Shown in pieces: positions 33,420 through 45,272 of a stretch of DNA of 64,000 bases (positions within the stretch are counted from its first letter, which is position 1; every line of letters starts with the position of its first letter). A program made the translations under genes and the position numbers. Under the pieces are notes generated by a model. The model was given only the letters and a program-made list of their open reading frames with translations, searched no databases and was not told the origin of the DNA. The stretch is from Meconema thalassinum (lineage: Eukaryota > Arthropoda > Insecta > Orthoptera > Tettigoniidae): assembly GCA_946902985.2 (NCBI GenBank), contig OX336389.2:131289572-131353571 (forward strand), written 5' to 3'.

Positions 33420-34932
33420 AATGAAACAGAGCAACAAATAATTTCTAGATTGCCACAAGAGAAAGAAAGACTTCGTTCTAGGCACCTTCGAACCGTTGCT
33501 CAAGAAGAACACCGTCTGAACCACGATCAGAAACAAGCTTATAATACTAAGAAGGAAGGTAAGATATTTTTTCTCGATGCCCCTGTAGGCACAGGCAAAA
33601 CGTTCTTGATTTACGTGTTGCTCGCCAAAGTGAGGTCTGGTGGTAATATTGCTCTTGCCGTCGCATCATCTGGAATTGCAGCCACTCTTTTGGAAGGAGG
33701 AAGAACAGCACATGCAACATTTAAACTTCCTTTGAAAGTCAGCAGTAATGATGGAAATGTATGTAATATTTCAAAACAAAGTAACACTGCCAGTTTAATC
33801 CAAAATTGTTCTTTAGTTGTATGGGATGAGGCTACAATGTCGCACAAATTTCCGTTGAAGCTTTAGACAGGACCTTGCGTGATCTAAGGAATCGGAACAC
33901 ACCTATGGGTGGCTGCACAGTTTTGTTCGCCGGAGATTTTCGTCAAATCTTACCAGTTGTTACCAGAGGAACGAGAGCCGACGAAGTGAACGCTTCATTA
34001 AAAATATCTTACATCTGGCCAGATATAACAAATTGGCACTCAAAACTAACATGAGAGTAGGCTACTCTTATCTTCAGATGATAATAGTTTGTTTGCTAAT
34101 TTGTTACTTAGAGTCGGAAATGGAGATTTACCGGTCATTGACGGGAAAATTACCCTCAGTGACGATTTCTGTGCTTTAGTAAGCAGTATTCAAGAATTGA
34201 TTGATAGCGTTTATCCTCAAATCCATGCCCTGTCTTCAGGGGCCGATAACCTAGATGTTAGGCCCCTTAAAACAACAATTATCATCATCACCATGCCCTG
34301 TCTAACAAGTCTCATTCATGGTTTAAAGAAAGAGCAATATTATCGCCGACAAACGAACAAGTTGTGAAAACTAATGACTTGGTGGTCTCCAAATTCACTG
34401 CCCAGGCTCTAGTATATTACTCAGCAGGCTAGACGCAGTAGTCTATAGTGAAGAAGCTGTTCATTACCCTACAGAATTCCTAAATTCTTTATTTCCTTCT
34501 GGCTTGCCACCACACAAGCTTATTTTAAAAGTAGGAGTGTCTATTATATTGCTACGTAATTTACAACTACCAAAGTTTTGCAATGGGACACGATTGGTAG
34601 TGAAAACTTTGAAAAACTGTTTCATTGAATCAACTATCTTTACTAGCTGTGGTACAGGAGAAACGGTCTTAGTACACAGAATCCCTATGATTCCTTCTGA
34701 TTTGCCTTATCGTTTCAAACGAGTACAATTTCCAGTAAGAGTCTGCTTTGGCATGACTATAAACAAAGCACAGGATCAGACACTTAGCGTGACTGGAGTT
34801 GATCTTAATGGAGAATGTTTTTCTCATGGACAGCTTTACGTGGCTCTATCGCTTGTTACATCAAACCGAAATCTTTTCGTGTTCACTGCTGGAGGGAAAA
34901 CGACTAATGTCGTATACAAGGATTTCTTATAA
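33420..34932 (+). pseudogene. Pif1-like helicase of a Helitron, broken
   Basis: In intact elements this is the C-terminal helicase of Rep-Hel, which unwinds DNA in rolling-circle transposition. Visible in order: NHDQKQAY, Walker A APVGTGKTF (near 33580), ASSGIAATLLEGGRTAHATF, Walker B VVWDEATMSHK (near 33820), then after a frameshift near 33850 GDFRQILPVV (near 33935), further stops and frameshifts near 34050, a 55-bp SINE fragment at 34236, LSPTNEQV-like text, and the end of the domain at 34504-34932 (LLRNL, FGMTINKAQDQTL, GQLYVALSLVTS). In motif VI the usual Arg of ALSRVTS is Leu. The HUH Rep part is absent. It cannot make a full protein. Confidence 0.85.
34236..34290 (+). mobile_element. 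55-bp SINE 3'-end fragment with 13-bp target duplication
   Basis: GGGGCCGATAACCTAGATGT, TAGGCCCCTTAAAACAACAA and an ATCATC tail. Flanked by CCATGCCCTGTCT at 34223-34235 and 34291-34303. It disrupts the helicase. The same tail sequence stands at 44812. Confidence 0.8.
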
Positions 34933-35899
34933 GACCTCCGTTAGAAGTAGCCTATCACCTTGCATTCATAACTGTTCCCGGGCGAAGCCGAGGTGAGTTG
35001 CTAGTTCATATATAAAATAAATAATCAAATAACCAAAAAGGCTAGTAAATAGTAAATAGAAAATCAAACAAAGAATAGAAAATGAGAGGGAAGTACAGGG
35101 TCAGTTTGAATTCTGGGTAGGATGAGCTAAGCAGTGCTGCCAACCCATATGCTTGCTGGCATACAGTACATCTTCACCCATTATAGAGCCCACATACTAC
35201 AAAAATTTCCTGACATGCATTTGTGGTATTTAGAGTATGATTTAAAAAATTAATATTTCTTTAATATTTGTAATTGAATGAAAAATAACTTAAAATCACT
35301 TTGACTAAGCATTTCTTTTTTCAAATGTCCTTTCTATTGAATATATTTTATTACCTTTTGAGTTTCGGCATACACTTTCAATTAATATGCAAATAGCTTA
35401 CTCTTATTACTACAAAAGTAGCTTTTCCCTCCCACATCTTTGTTGCTCATTTCCTGTATCGTAATAAAACTCGACCTTCTCAATATCTTGGTATTTATTA
35501 AAAAATTAAAACACAAAATAACCAAAAGGTTTTATTTAATATTTTACTTTAGTTTAAGGGAAAAAAAACCTAATTAAAGACAAGGTTACAGTGTCTAAAC
35601 ATAACATATAAATATCGATAAATACCTGGACATCCATTTTCCTTTTTTTAGTTTTTTTTTAGTTTTGAAGGATCAATATTGTTCCTGATTTCAATTTAAG
35701 GCATCAAATACCTGTGTTTCAGTCCTTGTTTGTCCAACACTTCATCAACACATCAAAAAGTGTTGTACAAAGCTCAAAAAACTGAAAATACCCTCATTTT
35801 GGGTATTTAAATGACCACTGGGTATATACCCGGGTAAATACCCAATTTATATTTACCTTCCCACTGGGTATTTACCCGTCCCACATCACTAGTGCGAAG

Positions 35900-36412
35900 T
35901 AGAAGTGACTTGTTAGACGCATCTGATCCCACTCGCCACCGAGCTTCCCTGTGATTATGGCCAAGCTGCCCAATCCTGACTGGCTTGTTTCTCCGCTGAG
36001 ATGGAGAGAAAATGTTTCACTGGGAATGTATAATAGGAAGTGTGCTGAGCACGAGAGCAAGGGCTCTTCACAACAGCAGAGGTTCTGATATTACGTGACA
36101 GGAAGTATTAGGAACGTACTGACAGTTGTATATGTCTTCAGTATGATCGACGTCTGCACATTTATTATTGTGCTAATAGGAAAACCCAGCACCTGCATAT
36201 TTCTCTTCAGAGACGTTGGTACAATTCCCAAATGCTATTATAATTATGTATTATTAATATTATTACCAGCAGCGATTACAGTTCTCTAATTTCTAGTTGA
36301 AATTCTGTAGTCTATTAATATCGAGTGTCATGGTTATTATAAACCATGAACATATTTGAGACTCAAGTTTATTAATGAGAATGTAGGTTGCATGATGTGT
36401 TACGATTGTCTC
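35900..36412. other. No recognisable gene
   Basis: No domain, repeat or RNA recognised. Confidence 0.5.
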
Positions 36413-36415
36413 ATG

Positions 36416-36640
36416 GAGTAGTGGCTAACAATTGAGGCTGCCACCTCTGAGGTCTGAGTTCAATTCCGGACTCTGCCAAGGAATGTAATTCTGGTCTGAG
36501 GGTTGTAACGGAGTATCCTCAGCCTCGTGAGGAACAACATAGAAGAAGGGATTTCAATTTCCACCTCGTTCATCCTAGAGGGTTTTCCGTGGTTTCTCAC
36601 TTCTATTTCAGGAGAAAATGCTGGGAAGGTGCCGGCCACC
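36416..36640 (+). mobile_element. SINE family C copy
   Basis: A tRNA-like head with GTAGTGGCTAACA and GTTCAATTCCGGACTCTGCC, then the CTCAGCCTCGTGAGG core and GGTTTTCCGTGGTTTCTCAC. The 3' tail is missing or very diverged. Confidence 0.65.
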
Positions 36641-38166
36641 GACGTCTCCATCTCACTCCATGCCTCAGTCAGAAATTATTCCAAAACTAGACACCTCAAA
36701 GCGGGATGGTCGAACTCCGCGAATTAGGTAAAACCCAAACAGTCCTGTCAGCTCACGCTAATGGGTTTGGGAAGAGAGTGGGTGTTGGCAACCTCTCCTG
36801 AAATGTTGGTTAAGCCATGAGTTGACTGACAGCTGGACCCCATGGAGTTTTCGTAGATATAATCAGTGCAGCTAACGTGTTATCCATGTACAGTCAAGGA
36901 GGTGGAGAATTGAGAATTATAGGAAACTATAAATTCCATAAGTTGTCAAAACGGGGCCAAAAGTGGAGGTGTTCAAACAAGGTATATTCTCTGCCCATTT
37001 ATTTACAAATGGTTTTACAAATTTTTAACGTGAACTCCACGAACTGTCAGTGGAAGTAAAGCTTTTGTCTGCAGCAGAATACATAAATACATACATTTGG
37101 TTCCCACGATATCGTTTTAATGCTCATAGTGCACGTTATAACTTTCATACGATAACATTTTTACGAAGCTACAACATACAAATTAAAATGTGCATATTGA
37201 TGTGTATAGTAACTCTGAAACACAAAGAAAATGATTGCAGTTGAGCTTTAAAGGCAAATCTGGAATAACGCCTAAAAGTTCTGATGAGTTGTATGAAATA
37301 CGTGTTTGAGATAATAAGAGTAGCCTAGATAGTGAAGATCAGCGCAGGTTGACACATTCCGACAATATTTACTACCATGTCCACTTTGGAGTGGGGAGCA
37401 GTGAAACACGCCTCAGGCAACTTCCCCTGTTAAGATTTTCCTAATTGACCCCCGTGGAGAGAACTCATTAGCGGAGCTTGGTATCACCCCCTCGAAGAAA
37501 CCGGTTATCATATAGATTCCATATACAACCAAGCACACGGTGCTACATGATCACAATGCCACAAAGCCCCTAGGTGCTGAGACAAGGGGAGCAGGCTGTG
37601 TGGTATCATCTTGGAAAGCAGCAGTATGAATCACACCGTCCGCCTGGTATTTATTTATTTCCTATTTATACATGCAGTGTTTGCAGCCCGGTGTGTGGTT
37701 TGCTCGCCATGATAACGTCTGGCCAGCGCGAGCTACGTGAACACGTAAAGAGTGTTAAGTTATTGCTGCAATGAGTGCATATTACTTGGGCAAGCCAACT
37801 TGCAGAACACAGGGACCACCATTAACAGCATGGAAGATCATCTCGCTCAGTTTTCTTGATAACGTTTAGCTTCGCTCCGCATAAATGAACGTTCATTCAG
37901 TCCTTCCTTGGGGCGAAATGTTTAAATTAGTATATTCCTCCCTTCGTTGTGATCTTCTAATTGCATTCTGATTCACGATTTTCGCTTGTCGAGTTTAAAA
38001 GTACTGGGTACATATTTTTAACAATGACGAAGAAGTAGAATGCACTGCCGGAGCAATTAAGTACCTTTCCTCAAATTCCTTGATTTTTATAAAGAAATTA
38101 AGAAACCCTTTGAGGATTTTCTCATATGGCTATCAAACATTCATAAATGTGTAAACTAAACCCTGG
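36641..38166. other. No recognisable gene
   Basis: Short unrelated open frames only; nothing recognised. Confidence 0.5.
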
Positions 38167-38167
38167 A

Positions 38168-38462
38168 ATGCCGGCCCCGTGGTGTTAGGGTAGCGCGCCT
38201 TCCTCTCACCCGGAGGCCCCGGGTTCGATTCCCGGCCACGACAGGGATTTTAGGAACTGACGTGAGGGGTGGAACGGGGTGCACTCAGCCTCGTGAGGAC
38301 AATTGAGTAGCTGTCTGACAGTGAAGCAGCGCCCCGGTCACGAAACCCAAGATCAACAGACGAGGGGACCCGACGCGCTGACCATGTGTCACCCCTATAT
38401 CTGCGGGCCAAATGGCTGGGCAGCGGTCGCTTGGTAGGCCTAGGCCCTAATGGGCTGTAGTG
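38168..38462 (+). mobile_element. tRNA-derived SINE with strong A and B boxes
   Basis: GCCCCGTGGTGTTAGGGTAG (A-box region) and CCCGGGTTCGATTCCCGGCC (B-box). The CACTCAGCCTCGTGAGG core follows, and a different tail ending GGGCTGTAGTGCCTGGGG. The head resembles family C, but the tail is its own subtype. Confidence 0.75.
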
Positions 38463-38716
38463 CCTGGGGTTATATTATTATATATAAATCCTGGAATAGT
38501 AACGTTTAATTCTTGTTACACCAATCTTAACAGGGGTACGGCACCCCACGACCAATTTCAATGTGTGAGGAGTACGCATATTCTTGGATTTTCGTTTGTA
38601 ATAGAGAAATTAGTAGTGTGGGGTATCGATTACATACGGTTGATAACTTACTGTGCAGAGTTCCAGAGTGTTCTGGGGCAGCGTGGGTGTCATACTGGTG
38701 GAGTTTCTGGAAAGAG

Positions 38717-38965
38717 GGCACACAGTAACCACTGACCGATATTGGGAGACCTTGACACGATTGCGCGAAGCAATCAGGAAATAACGGCCAGGACTTCCCA
38801 CCGAGGGCGTCATCTTCCTTCATAGCATTGTGCGACTTCATACAGCCCAGAAGACCACCACGCTGCTGAAGCGTTTCGCTGCGACATCATTGATCCTCCC
38901 TAGAGCCCGGACCCCGCTCCTAGCGACTTTCACCGGTTTCATCGCTTCAAGGAGCACCTAAATGT
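38717..38965 (+). pseudogene. Mariner-type transposase, C-terminal fragment
   Basis: In one frame: TVTTDRYWETLTRLREAIRK, a stop, then RPGLPTEGVIFLHSIVRLHT and AQKTTTLLKRF. This follows the mariner pattern (TV.A.RY.ETL..LR.AI, GV.LLHDNARPHTA). The catalytic-region text LHDNARPHTA has decayed to LHSIVRLHTA. A frameshift near 38925 leads to DFHRFHRFKEHL, corresponding to the D-Y-H-LF..L..HL segment. The N-terminal part and the terminal repeats are not visible. An inactive relic. Confidence 0.75.
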
Positions 38966-38975
38966 CAGGATGGGA

Positions 38976-39150
38976 AATGCCACGGCTGCCTCCTTCCCAA
39001 TACTCACCTGAACTACAAATACACACAGTGATAGGCCTACAGCCTCCACAAAAACACATGTTATCAGACAAAAATTATATAGTGTATATACACATGGCTA
39101 AATGACCACGATATCCAGGCCCCTCAACTGATACAACAACAACAACAACA
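38976..39150 (+). mobile_element. SINE family C tail fragment
   Basis: CACGGCTGCCTCCTTCCCAA, TATACACATGGCTAAATGAC, CACGATATCCAGGCCCCT and a (CAA)n end. Directly abuts the mariner relic. Confidence 0.65.
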
Positions 39151-39509
39151 GATATTTTGAAAGCATTGGACATGTCCATGGTGTTCACCCCACTCCTCGT
39201 CGCATATTTGTTGAGCCACGTCCGACCTTTCATTGTGGTTAAAGCCCTGCGCGCATGCAAATATTCGCAACATTTTTCGCCGTGCGGATATAGTTTGCAT
39301 GGCCGTGCGGATAGCGGATAAGCTGCGGATGCTGTTTGGAGAAAATTTCCTTGTAGAATCCTATCCGACTTGTCGAATACCATTATGATTATGACATAGC
39401 CTATCATGTTTTTCCGTTATATTTTTTTCATGACAAATGTAAGATGTCTAATTGTGTTGCTTTAATACTTAATGCTTAATCTAGAGATATTATTGTAATG
39501 CCAGTAGAT

Positions 39510-40830
39510 TCGGATAACAGTCGTGCAGATGTGGGGAGGATGCGAATAACAGTCGTGCAGATGCGGGGAGGATGCGAATAACAGTCGTGCAGATGCGGGG
39601 AGGATGCGAATAACAGTCGTGCAGATGCGGGGAGGATGCGGATAACAGTCGTGCAGATGCGGGGAGGATGCGAATAACAGTCGTGCAGATGCGGGGAGGA
39701 TGCGGATAACAGTCATATGGATGCCGGGAGGATGCGGATAACAGTCGTGTGGATGCAGGGAGAATGCGAATAACAGTCGTGCAGATGCGGGGAGGATGCG
39801 GATAACAGTCGTGCAGATGCGGGGAGGATGCGAATAACAGTCGTGCAGATGCGGGGAGGATGCGGATAACAGTCGTGCAGATGCGGGGAGGATGCGAATA
39901 ACAGTCGTGCAGATGCGGGGAGGATGCGAATAACAGTCGTGCAGATGCGGGGAGGATGCGAATAACAGTCGTGCAGATGCGGGGAGGATGCGAATAACAG
40001 TCGTGCAGATGCGGGGAGGATGCGAATAACAGTCGTGCAGATGCGGGGAGGATGCGGATAACAGTCGTGCAGATGCGGGGAGGATGCGAATAACAGTCGT
40101 GCAGATGTGGGGAGGATGCGAATAACAGTCGTGCAGATGCGGGGAGGATGCGAATAACAGTCGTGCAGATGCGGGGAGGATGCGAATAACAGTCGTGCAG
40201 ATGCGGGGAGGATGCGGATAACAGTCGTGCAGATGCGGGGAGGATGCGAATAACAGTCGTGCAGATGCGGGGAGGATGCGGATAACAGTCATATGGATGC
40301 CGGGAGGATGCGGATAACAGTCGTGTGGATGCAGGGAGAATGCGAATAACAGTCGTGCAGATGCGGGGAGGATGCGGATAACAGTCGTGCAGATGCGGGG
40401 AGGATGCGAATAACAGTCGTGTGGATGCAAGGAGAATGCGGATAACATTCGTGCAGATGCGGGGAGGATGTGGATAACAGTCGTGCAGATGCGGGGAGAA
40501 TGCGGATAACAGTCGTGTGGATGCAGGGAGGATGCGGATAACAGTCGTGTGGATGCGGGGAGGATGCGGATAACAGTCGTGCAGATGCGGGGAGGATGCG
40601 GATAACAGTCGTGTGGATGCAGGGAGGATGCGGATAACAGTCGTGTGGATGCGGGGAGGATGCGGATAACAGTCGTGCAGATGCGGGGAGGATGCGGATA
40701 ACAGTCGTGCAGATGCGGGGAGGATGCGGATAACAGTCGTGTGGATGCCGGGAGGATGCGGATAACAGTCGTGTGGATGCAGGGAGGATGCGGATAACAG
40801 TCGTGCAAATGCGGGGAGGATGCGGATAAC
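39510..40830. repeat. 32-bp minisatellite, about 41 units, with higher-order duplication
   Basis: The unit contains GATAACAGTCGTGCAGATGC and GGGGAGGATGC. Variants differ at GAATA/GATA and CAG/TGG. A rare variant block (GTCATATGG then GTGTGGATGCAGGGAGAATG) occurs near 39714 and again near 40290, 576 bp apart, exactly 18 units: a segment was duplicated as a block. A long minus-strand frame (39462-40808) exists only because a stop-free 32-bp unit stays open in every phase. I do not call it a gene. Confidence 0.93.
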
Positions 40831-40839
40831 GTTTTGTTT

Positions 40840-41276
40840 ATCCTTGCAGGGCTCTAATTGTGACGAAAAAGGAGCACCGTAACAAACAGACAGGTGGGCG
40901 GTTACACTCCGTATGTGGCATTCAAGGCATGATAGCGGGACTGTACCATTAGCTCAGCGTTTATATATTTATTCATAAGTATCGAAGCTGACGTCAGGCT
41001 CTTGACATAGTTAATGGCACTCCAGATATCATCTTGCACTTGGTATCAAAGTTGATGAGTTTGTTTTCTTTTGAAGCTGCAACACACTTGCATCAGAGAA
41101 TAAACATTTATCGTGAAAGTAATAGTCCTGACGTTTATGGTCCAGAGATAGACTTCAATCACTACAGTGCTCCACACAAGCTGTGCAACAATACGCCATC
41201 ATCAACTCAGATTTGTTACCAGGAATTAAAATACAATGCAAATTGGAGATTATGCATTTAAGGAAATTTTATGTTT
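40840..41276. other. No recognisable gene
   Basis: Nothing recognised. Confidence 0.5.
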
Positions 41277-43097
41277 TTCAGTCGGTCAACACTATTGTAC
41301 CCAATTGTAATGGGTGGTTCCCTAATCCTGAAAATAATTACGTGAGATTTAACAAGTAGTTCCGTGAAGAACTTCTGTTAATTGACTCTATCAACATACA
41401 AAATCTCAGTTTGATAGCTGCAATAGATTTGTAAGTTAGATATTGAGAACCGTCAAATATTTTGGATGGTCGCCATGTTGGATTTATATTATGTAGGCCA
41501 TAGAGTTATGTAGGCTACTATTACATGGAGATTATTGCGTAGGTGTATTATTCGAGCTTCTATCTCATGATTAGGACAAAAGAAACAATAACAAGAAGTT
41601 CCGTGACGAACTAAAGAGCCTACTTTTCTTAAAATTTAAGATTCATGTCAATGTTTAATCTATACGGATCTATCTAGAATAATGACGAAATTAAGTTGGT
41701 AATATCGAAATTTCTAAATAGTTCGAAATACTGTGTACCTGGCATATTGTAGCCTAATAGAGAACTACAGTTGGCAGCCCTGGTGACTGAATATTTTCTT
41801 AGTTCCATCTCTTAAGGTACAGAATACAAAATTTGGTTGAAGCCCAATGGATAGCATGGACGTTGCATGCAGTTAAACATTGGATGTAACAGCGCGCGTA
41901 AAATCTTGTTGGCAACAATGACAGACATGTATTAGTCAGAAATAATCTGAAATAATATGATCTATTGTTGTGTCAATTTTGAATGCAATCCATTAGTTAG
42001 TATAGAAGTTACATGCATTTTAAAATTGGACCTATCAGCAGGCTTAGATTCAATTTGGCAACACTGACGTATATTAGTTACACCAAATTATTCTAGAATG
42101 CCAGGTACTAGGGCCTATACGTGTGCAAAGTTTAGAGCTATTGGCTTGCATACTTTCTGATATATTGATATTAGGGTAAAAAGGAGAGACAGAATTTAAT
42201 AACAGTTGGCAGCCCTGGTTACTCTTAAGAATTGGCATAGTCATATCTGTTATGGTACACATAGCACACACGAAATTTGGTTGAAATCCAAATGATAGTA
42301 TAGAGGTTACATGTATTTAAAGTTGGACCTCTCAGCAGGCTTAGGATCATGTTGGTAGCACTGACGTATATAAGTTACTCCAAATTAATATAGAATGTCA
42401 GGTACTATACGTGTGCATAGTTTAAAGCTGTCGGCTTGCATACTTTCGGATATATGGGTATTTAGATTTTAAAAAATTGAGAGCATTTATTAACAGTTGG
42501 CAGCCCTGGTGGCTCTTAAGATTACGCTCAGTCATATCTGTTCATGTACACATAGCACATACGAAATTTGGTTGAAATCCAATTGATAGTGTAGAAGTTA
42601 TATGCATTCAAAAGTTGGACCTATCAACAGGCTTATAATCATTTTGGCAACACTGCCATGTATGGCCTCTTGGAAATTAAACTACAATATTATTATCTAT
42701 ACGTGTACCAATTTTGAAATAGGTCCCATTCATACCTTCCAAGATATCCAACATGGAGCTCAAATTTCAATTGCGATTTTTCAGCAGTTGGTAGCACTGT
42801 CATCGTTTTCAAATATGGCCGTGAGATATTCAGGTATAGATCTTTGCTCCTACCAAATTTTGTTTCGATTGCTGCAGCCATTTAGGAGTTGATAGGGGAG
42901 GACACACACACAGCCAGACAGACAGACACACATTTGCCCGATCTCATAAGTCTACTTTTTCCTCATTTTTGCAAAATGTGAAAAGTAGGCTAAAAATAAG
43001 ATTAAACGAAAGATTGATGCTTTTAAGTCGATCAACTCGATTGTACCTAAATGGGATGGGTTATTCCCTAATCCCGAAAAACATTTACATGAGATTA
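41277..43097 (+). repeat. Pair of ~75-bp direct repeats around family A copy 2
   Basis: CAGTCGGTCAACACTATTGT...GGTTCCCTAATCC at 41277-41350 and AAGTCGATCAACTCGATTGT...TTATTCCCTAATCC at 43017-43097. They bracket copy 2 of family A and may be part of a larger composite. Confidence 0.5.
41590..42993 (+). mobile_element. Repeat family A, copy 2
   Basis: Opens AACAAGAAGTTCCGTGACGA...AGCCTACTTTTC (41617) and closes AATGTGAAAAGTAGGCT (42991), so the inner ends AGCCTACTTTTC/GAAAAGTAGGCT are inverted. The interior holds repeated phrases of about 200 bp. It also has the ACACACAGCCAGACAGAC tract and a stem CTACTTTTTCCTCATTTTTG...GAAAAGTAG near the end. No coding frame. Confidence 0.75.
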
Positions 43098-43149
43098 ATA
43101 AATACACTTGGTGGTTGACCAGTTTCGATCGTCAAGCGATCATCATCAG

Positions 43150-44742
43150 ATCCTTGGGAAAGAAGTATAGATACTCGAATGTAGACGTTAATAAAAACTT
43201 TACCCGAATTCTTACATAAAAACAAGCTGCACCAAATGTTTCCTTATTTTATTCTGCGTCTATCTTTGTATTGCAACTCGTTAATATTTTATAGCTGTTT
43301 GAACAAAAATGTGGCGTCTTTTTAACAAGTCTAACGCACATTGGATCAAAATCGAAATCTAGGAGGACAAAATTATTTATTTTCATAATTAAAAAATCAA
43401 AATTTATTACTTCTACAGTATTCTCATATAATTGCCGCTCACTATTCTGGGATATAAACGCAGCTTAGTGTAAACCTGTCACCACTGTTCGAGCAGTCTG
43501 AATTGGAGGATGAATGTACGTGGCTGTGGTTTGGTTGTCTTTGTGGTTAATGTGATGCTTTAAGATGGAACATGGAGCTGAATGTATGATCTTTGTAACG
43601 TGTTTCAGTTATTAATTCGCGTAATTGTTACGTAATTTTAGCTATATTTGTATTATATAATATTTAACAATTATTTTTAAAATTATATTTTCACTTAGAT
43701 TTTTAGTATGTCGCGTCACTCTGCGTCACTTTCTACTTAATGTTAAAATGTAGATAAAGTCTTGTAGTTTACGCCTGTTATAAGATTTTTTGCATCTTTT
43801 TGCAACTTACTTAGTTATTTTACGTCTTAGAAGATGACGCGCAACCAGTTCTCACACGTTTACAACTATTTGGAGCACTGGGTTCGACGATTATGTCAAA
43901 AGTGGAACTTTGTGACTTTGTTAAAAGTAAATTAGGGGGAGAAAATTGTTCTGAAGAAATAACTGAATGCTCTATCCAACTCCTAGCCATAGACAACTTC
44001 TTGCAGGTGTAGACGTAGCTTAAAAATGTTGTAACTGATGTTTATTATGAAGTAAAAAAATTATATACGTTACTTTCACTCCAAATTCATGATTAAAACG
44101 TAAAAATAATTTTGTCCACCTAGAGTTCGATTTTGACCCACTGTGTAACGGAGCGCTCACTTAGAAAGATCATTACATTATAAGTATTAATCAGATCGCA
44201 ATGAAACTTTAAAACGTCTTGAAAGAACTTATTGTTAACATGTACAGTATACGGAGTTTTAATGCGATCTGACGGTTTTGAAAATAGTTGTTGTTAATTT
44301 GGTTAAATCAATTTTCTCTCGGGCCCGGGAGGTCGTGGCAGTATGAAATATGGCTTGTTATGATGCTAATAACAATGCAAGGCTAGACGAAAAACTACGT
44401 TTTATCTGCACGTAATTGGTGATATTTTATGAATTGATATTTTCCGTATACACGTTAAAATAAGTTTATTCAAGACTTATTAATGTTTCATTACGACCTG
44501 TTTAATACTATTAATGTAATAATCTTTCTAAATGAGCGCTCCGTTAGACTTGTTGAAAAAATGGCACTTATTTTGTTTAATCAGCTATAAAATTTTAAAG
44601 GGTTACAATACAAATGTTTACTCTAGATAGCTAAACTCAGAATAAAATAAGGAAAAGTTGGTGTAGCTTGTTTTTATGTAATACTACGGGTAACGTTTTA
44701 ATTGACGTCTAAACTGGAGTATCTGTATTTCTTTCCCCCGAC
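43150..44742. mobile_element. Foldback element
   Basis: Left arm text (GGGAAAGAAGTATAGATACT, ACATAAAAACAAGCTGCACC, TTTCCTTATTTTATTC, ATTTTATAGCTG, AACAAGTCTAACG, GATTTCGATTTTGATCC in reverse) returns inverted on the right at 44090-44150 and 44553-44742. The right arm is split by the inserted MITE at 44151. Pairing fades towards the interior (43400-44080), which has no coding frame. Confidence 0.7.
44151..44551. mobile_element. MITE nested in the foldback element
   Basis: Inverted ends TAACGGAGCGCTCACTTAGA and, on the other side, TAACGGAGCGCTCATTTAGA. Pairing extends about 85 bp (ATTACATTA, GTATTAA, AATGAAAC shared in order). About 400 bp with no open frame. Confidence 0.75.
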
Positions 44743-44811
44743 AGTAGGCTATTTAATCTATGTCCAGTGGGGTATAATATTTAAAAATGTATACACTTAT
44801 TTAGTTGCAGT

Positions 44812-44872
44812 TGTGGCCGATAACCTCGATTTTAGGCCCCTTAAAACAACAACAACAACAACAGTTGCAGTA
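44812..44872 (+). mobile_element. SINE 3'-end fragment
   Basis: GTGGCCGATAACCTCGATTT, TAGGCCCCTTAAAACAACAA and (CAA)n. Same tail as 34236-34290. Confidence 0.65.
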
Positions 44873-45029
44873 ATAATTAAACTAGCACAACTAGTCAAAA
44901 TATGCGACTTTTTGTTGAGTTACTGTCAGATTTTCAAGTTTGCTTACTTAGTGTGAATATGTGATGGTCATTAAATGGTCAGCTTATAGTGGATTGTGAC
45001 CTTATCTGTTTGAGCGAAGGGTGGTCCAT

Positions 45030-45272
45030 TGAGGTGCCAAGACATTTAATTCTGTTCTGAGTGCTGGAACGATTTCCACTCAACCTTGTGTTGCATAACT
45101 GAGAAGACGTGAGTTTGATTCCAATCTCAGATATCCTGGAAGTGGTTTTCCGTGGTTTCCCAATACTACTCCAGGCTAATGACGTGATGGTTCCTAACTT
45201 AAGGCCACAGCTTCCTCTTTCCAAATCCTTACCTGCCTTACAAATGCACACACTACAACTACTACTACTACT
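45030..45272 (+). mobile_element. SINE family C, 5'-truncated
   Basis: GCCAAGACATTTAATTCTG, CACTCAACCTTGTG, GTGGTTTTCCGTGGTTTCCC and AATGCACACACTACAAC with a (CTA)n end. The head is absent. Confidence 0.6.

Larger units (their letters stand above)
32586..35004 (+). mobile_element. Helitron with degenerate helicase
   Basis: The 5' end TCTCTACTTAGTATAAAAC is preceded by A. The 3' end is a CCCGGGCGAAGCCG hairpin-like element and GGTGAGTTGCTAG followed by T. The 5' end is duplicated: a second TCTCTACTTAGAATAAAAC starts at 32615. It carries only the helicase half of a Rep-helicase. Inserted in the hAT element, so younger than it. Confidence 0.85.
32174..35891. mobile_element. hAT-type non-autonomous transposon hosting a Helitron
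   Basis: Terminal inverted repeats start TAGTGATGT on both sides. Subterminal regions are packed with GGGTA-TACCC palindromes (for example GGGTATATACCCGG, AAATACCCGGGTATTT). The 8-bp direct repeat GTGCGAAG flanks both ends (32166-32173 and 35892-35899), the hAT hallmark. Without the Helitron (32586-35004) the element is about 1.3 kb and has no transposase frame. Confidence 0.85.

Noticed and set aside
39462..40808. A 448-codon minus-strand frame across the 32-bp minisatellite
   Set aside because: The unit is 32 bp, not a multiple of three, and has no stop in any phase. The frame is a by-product of the repeat, with no start context or unique sequence.
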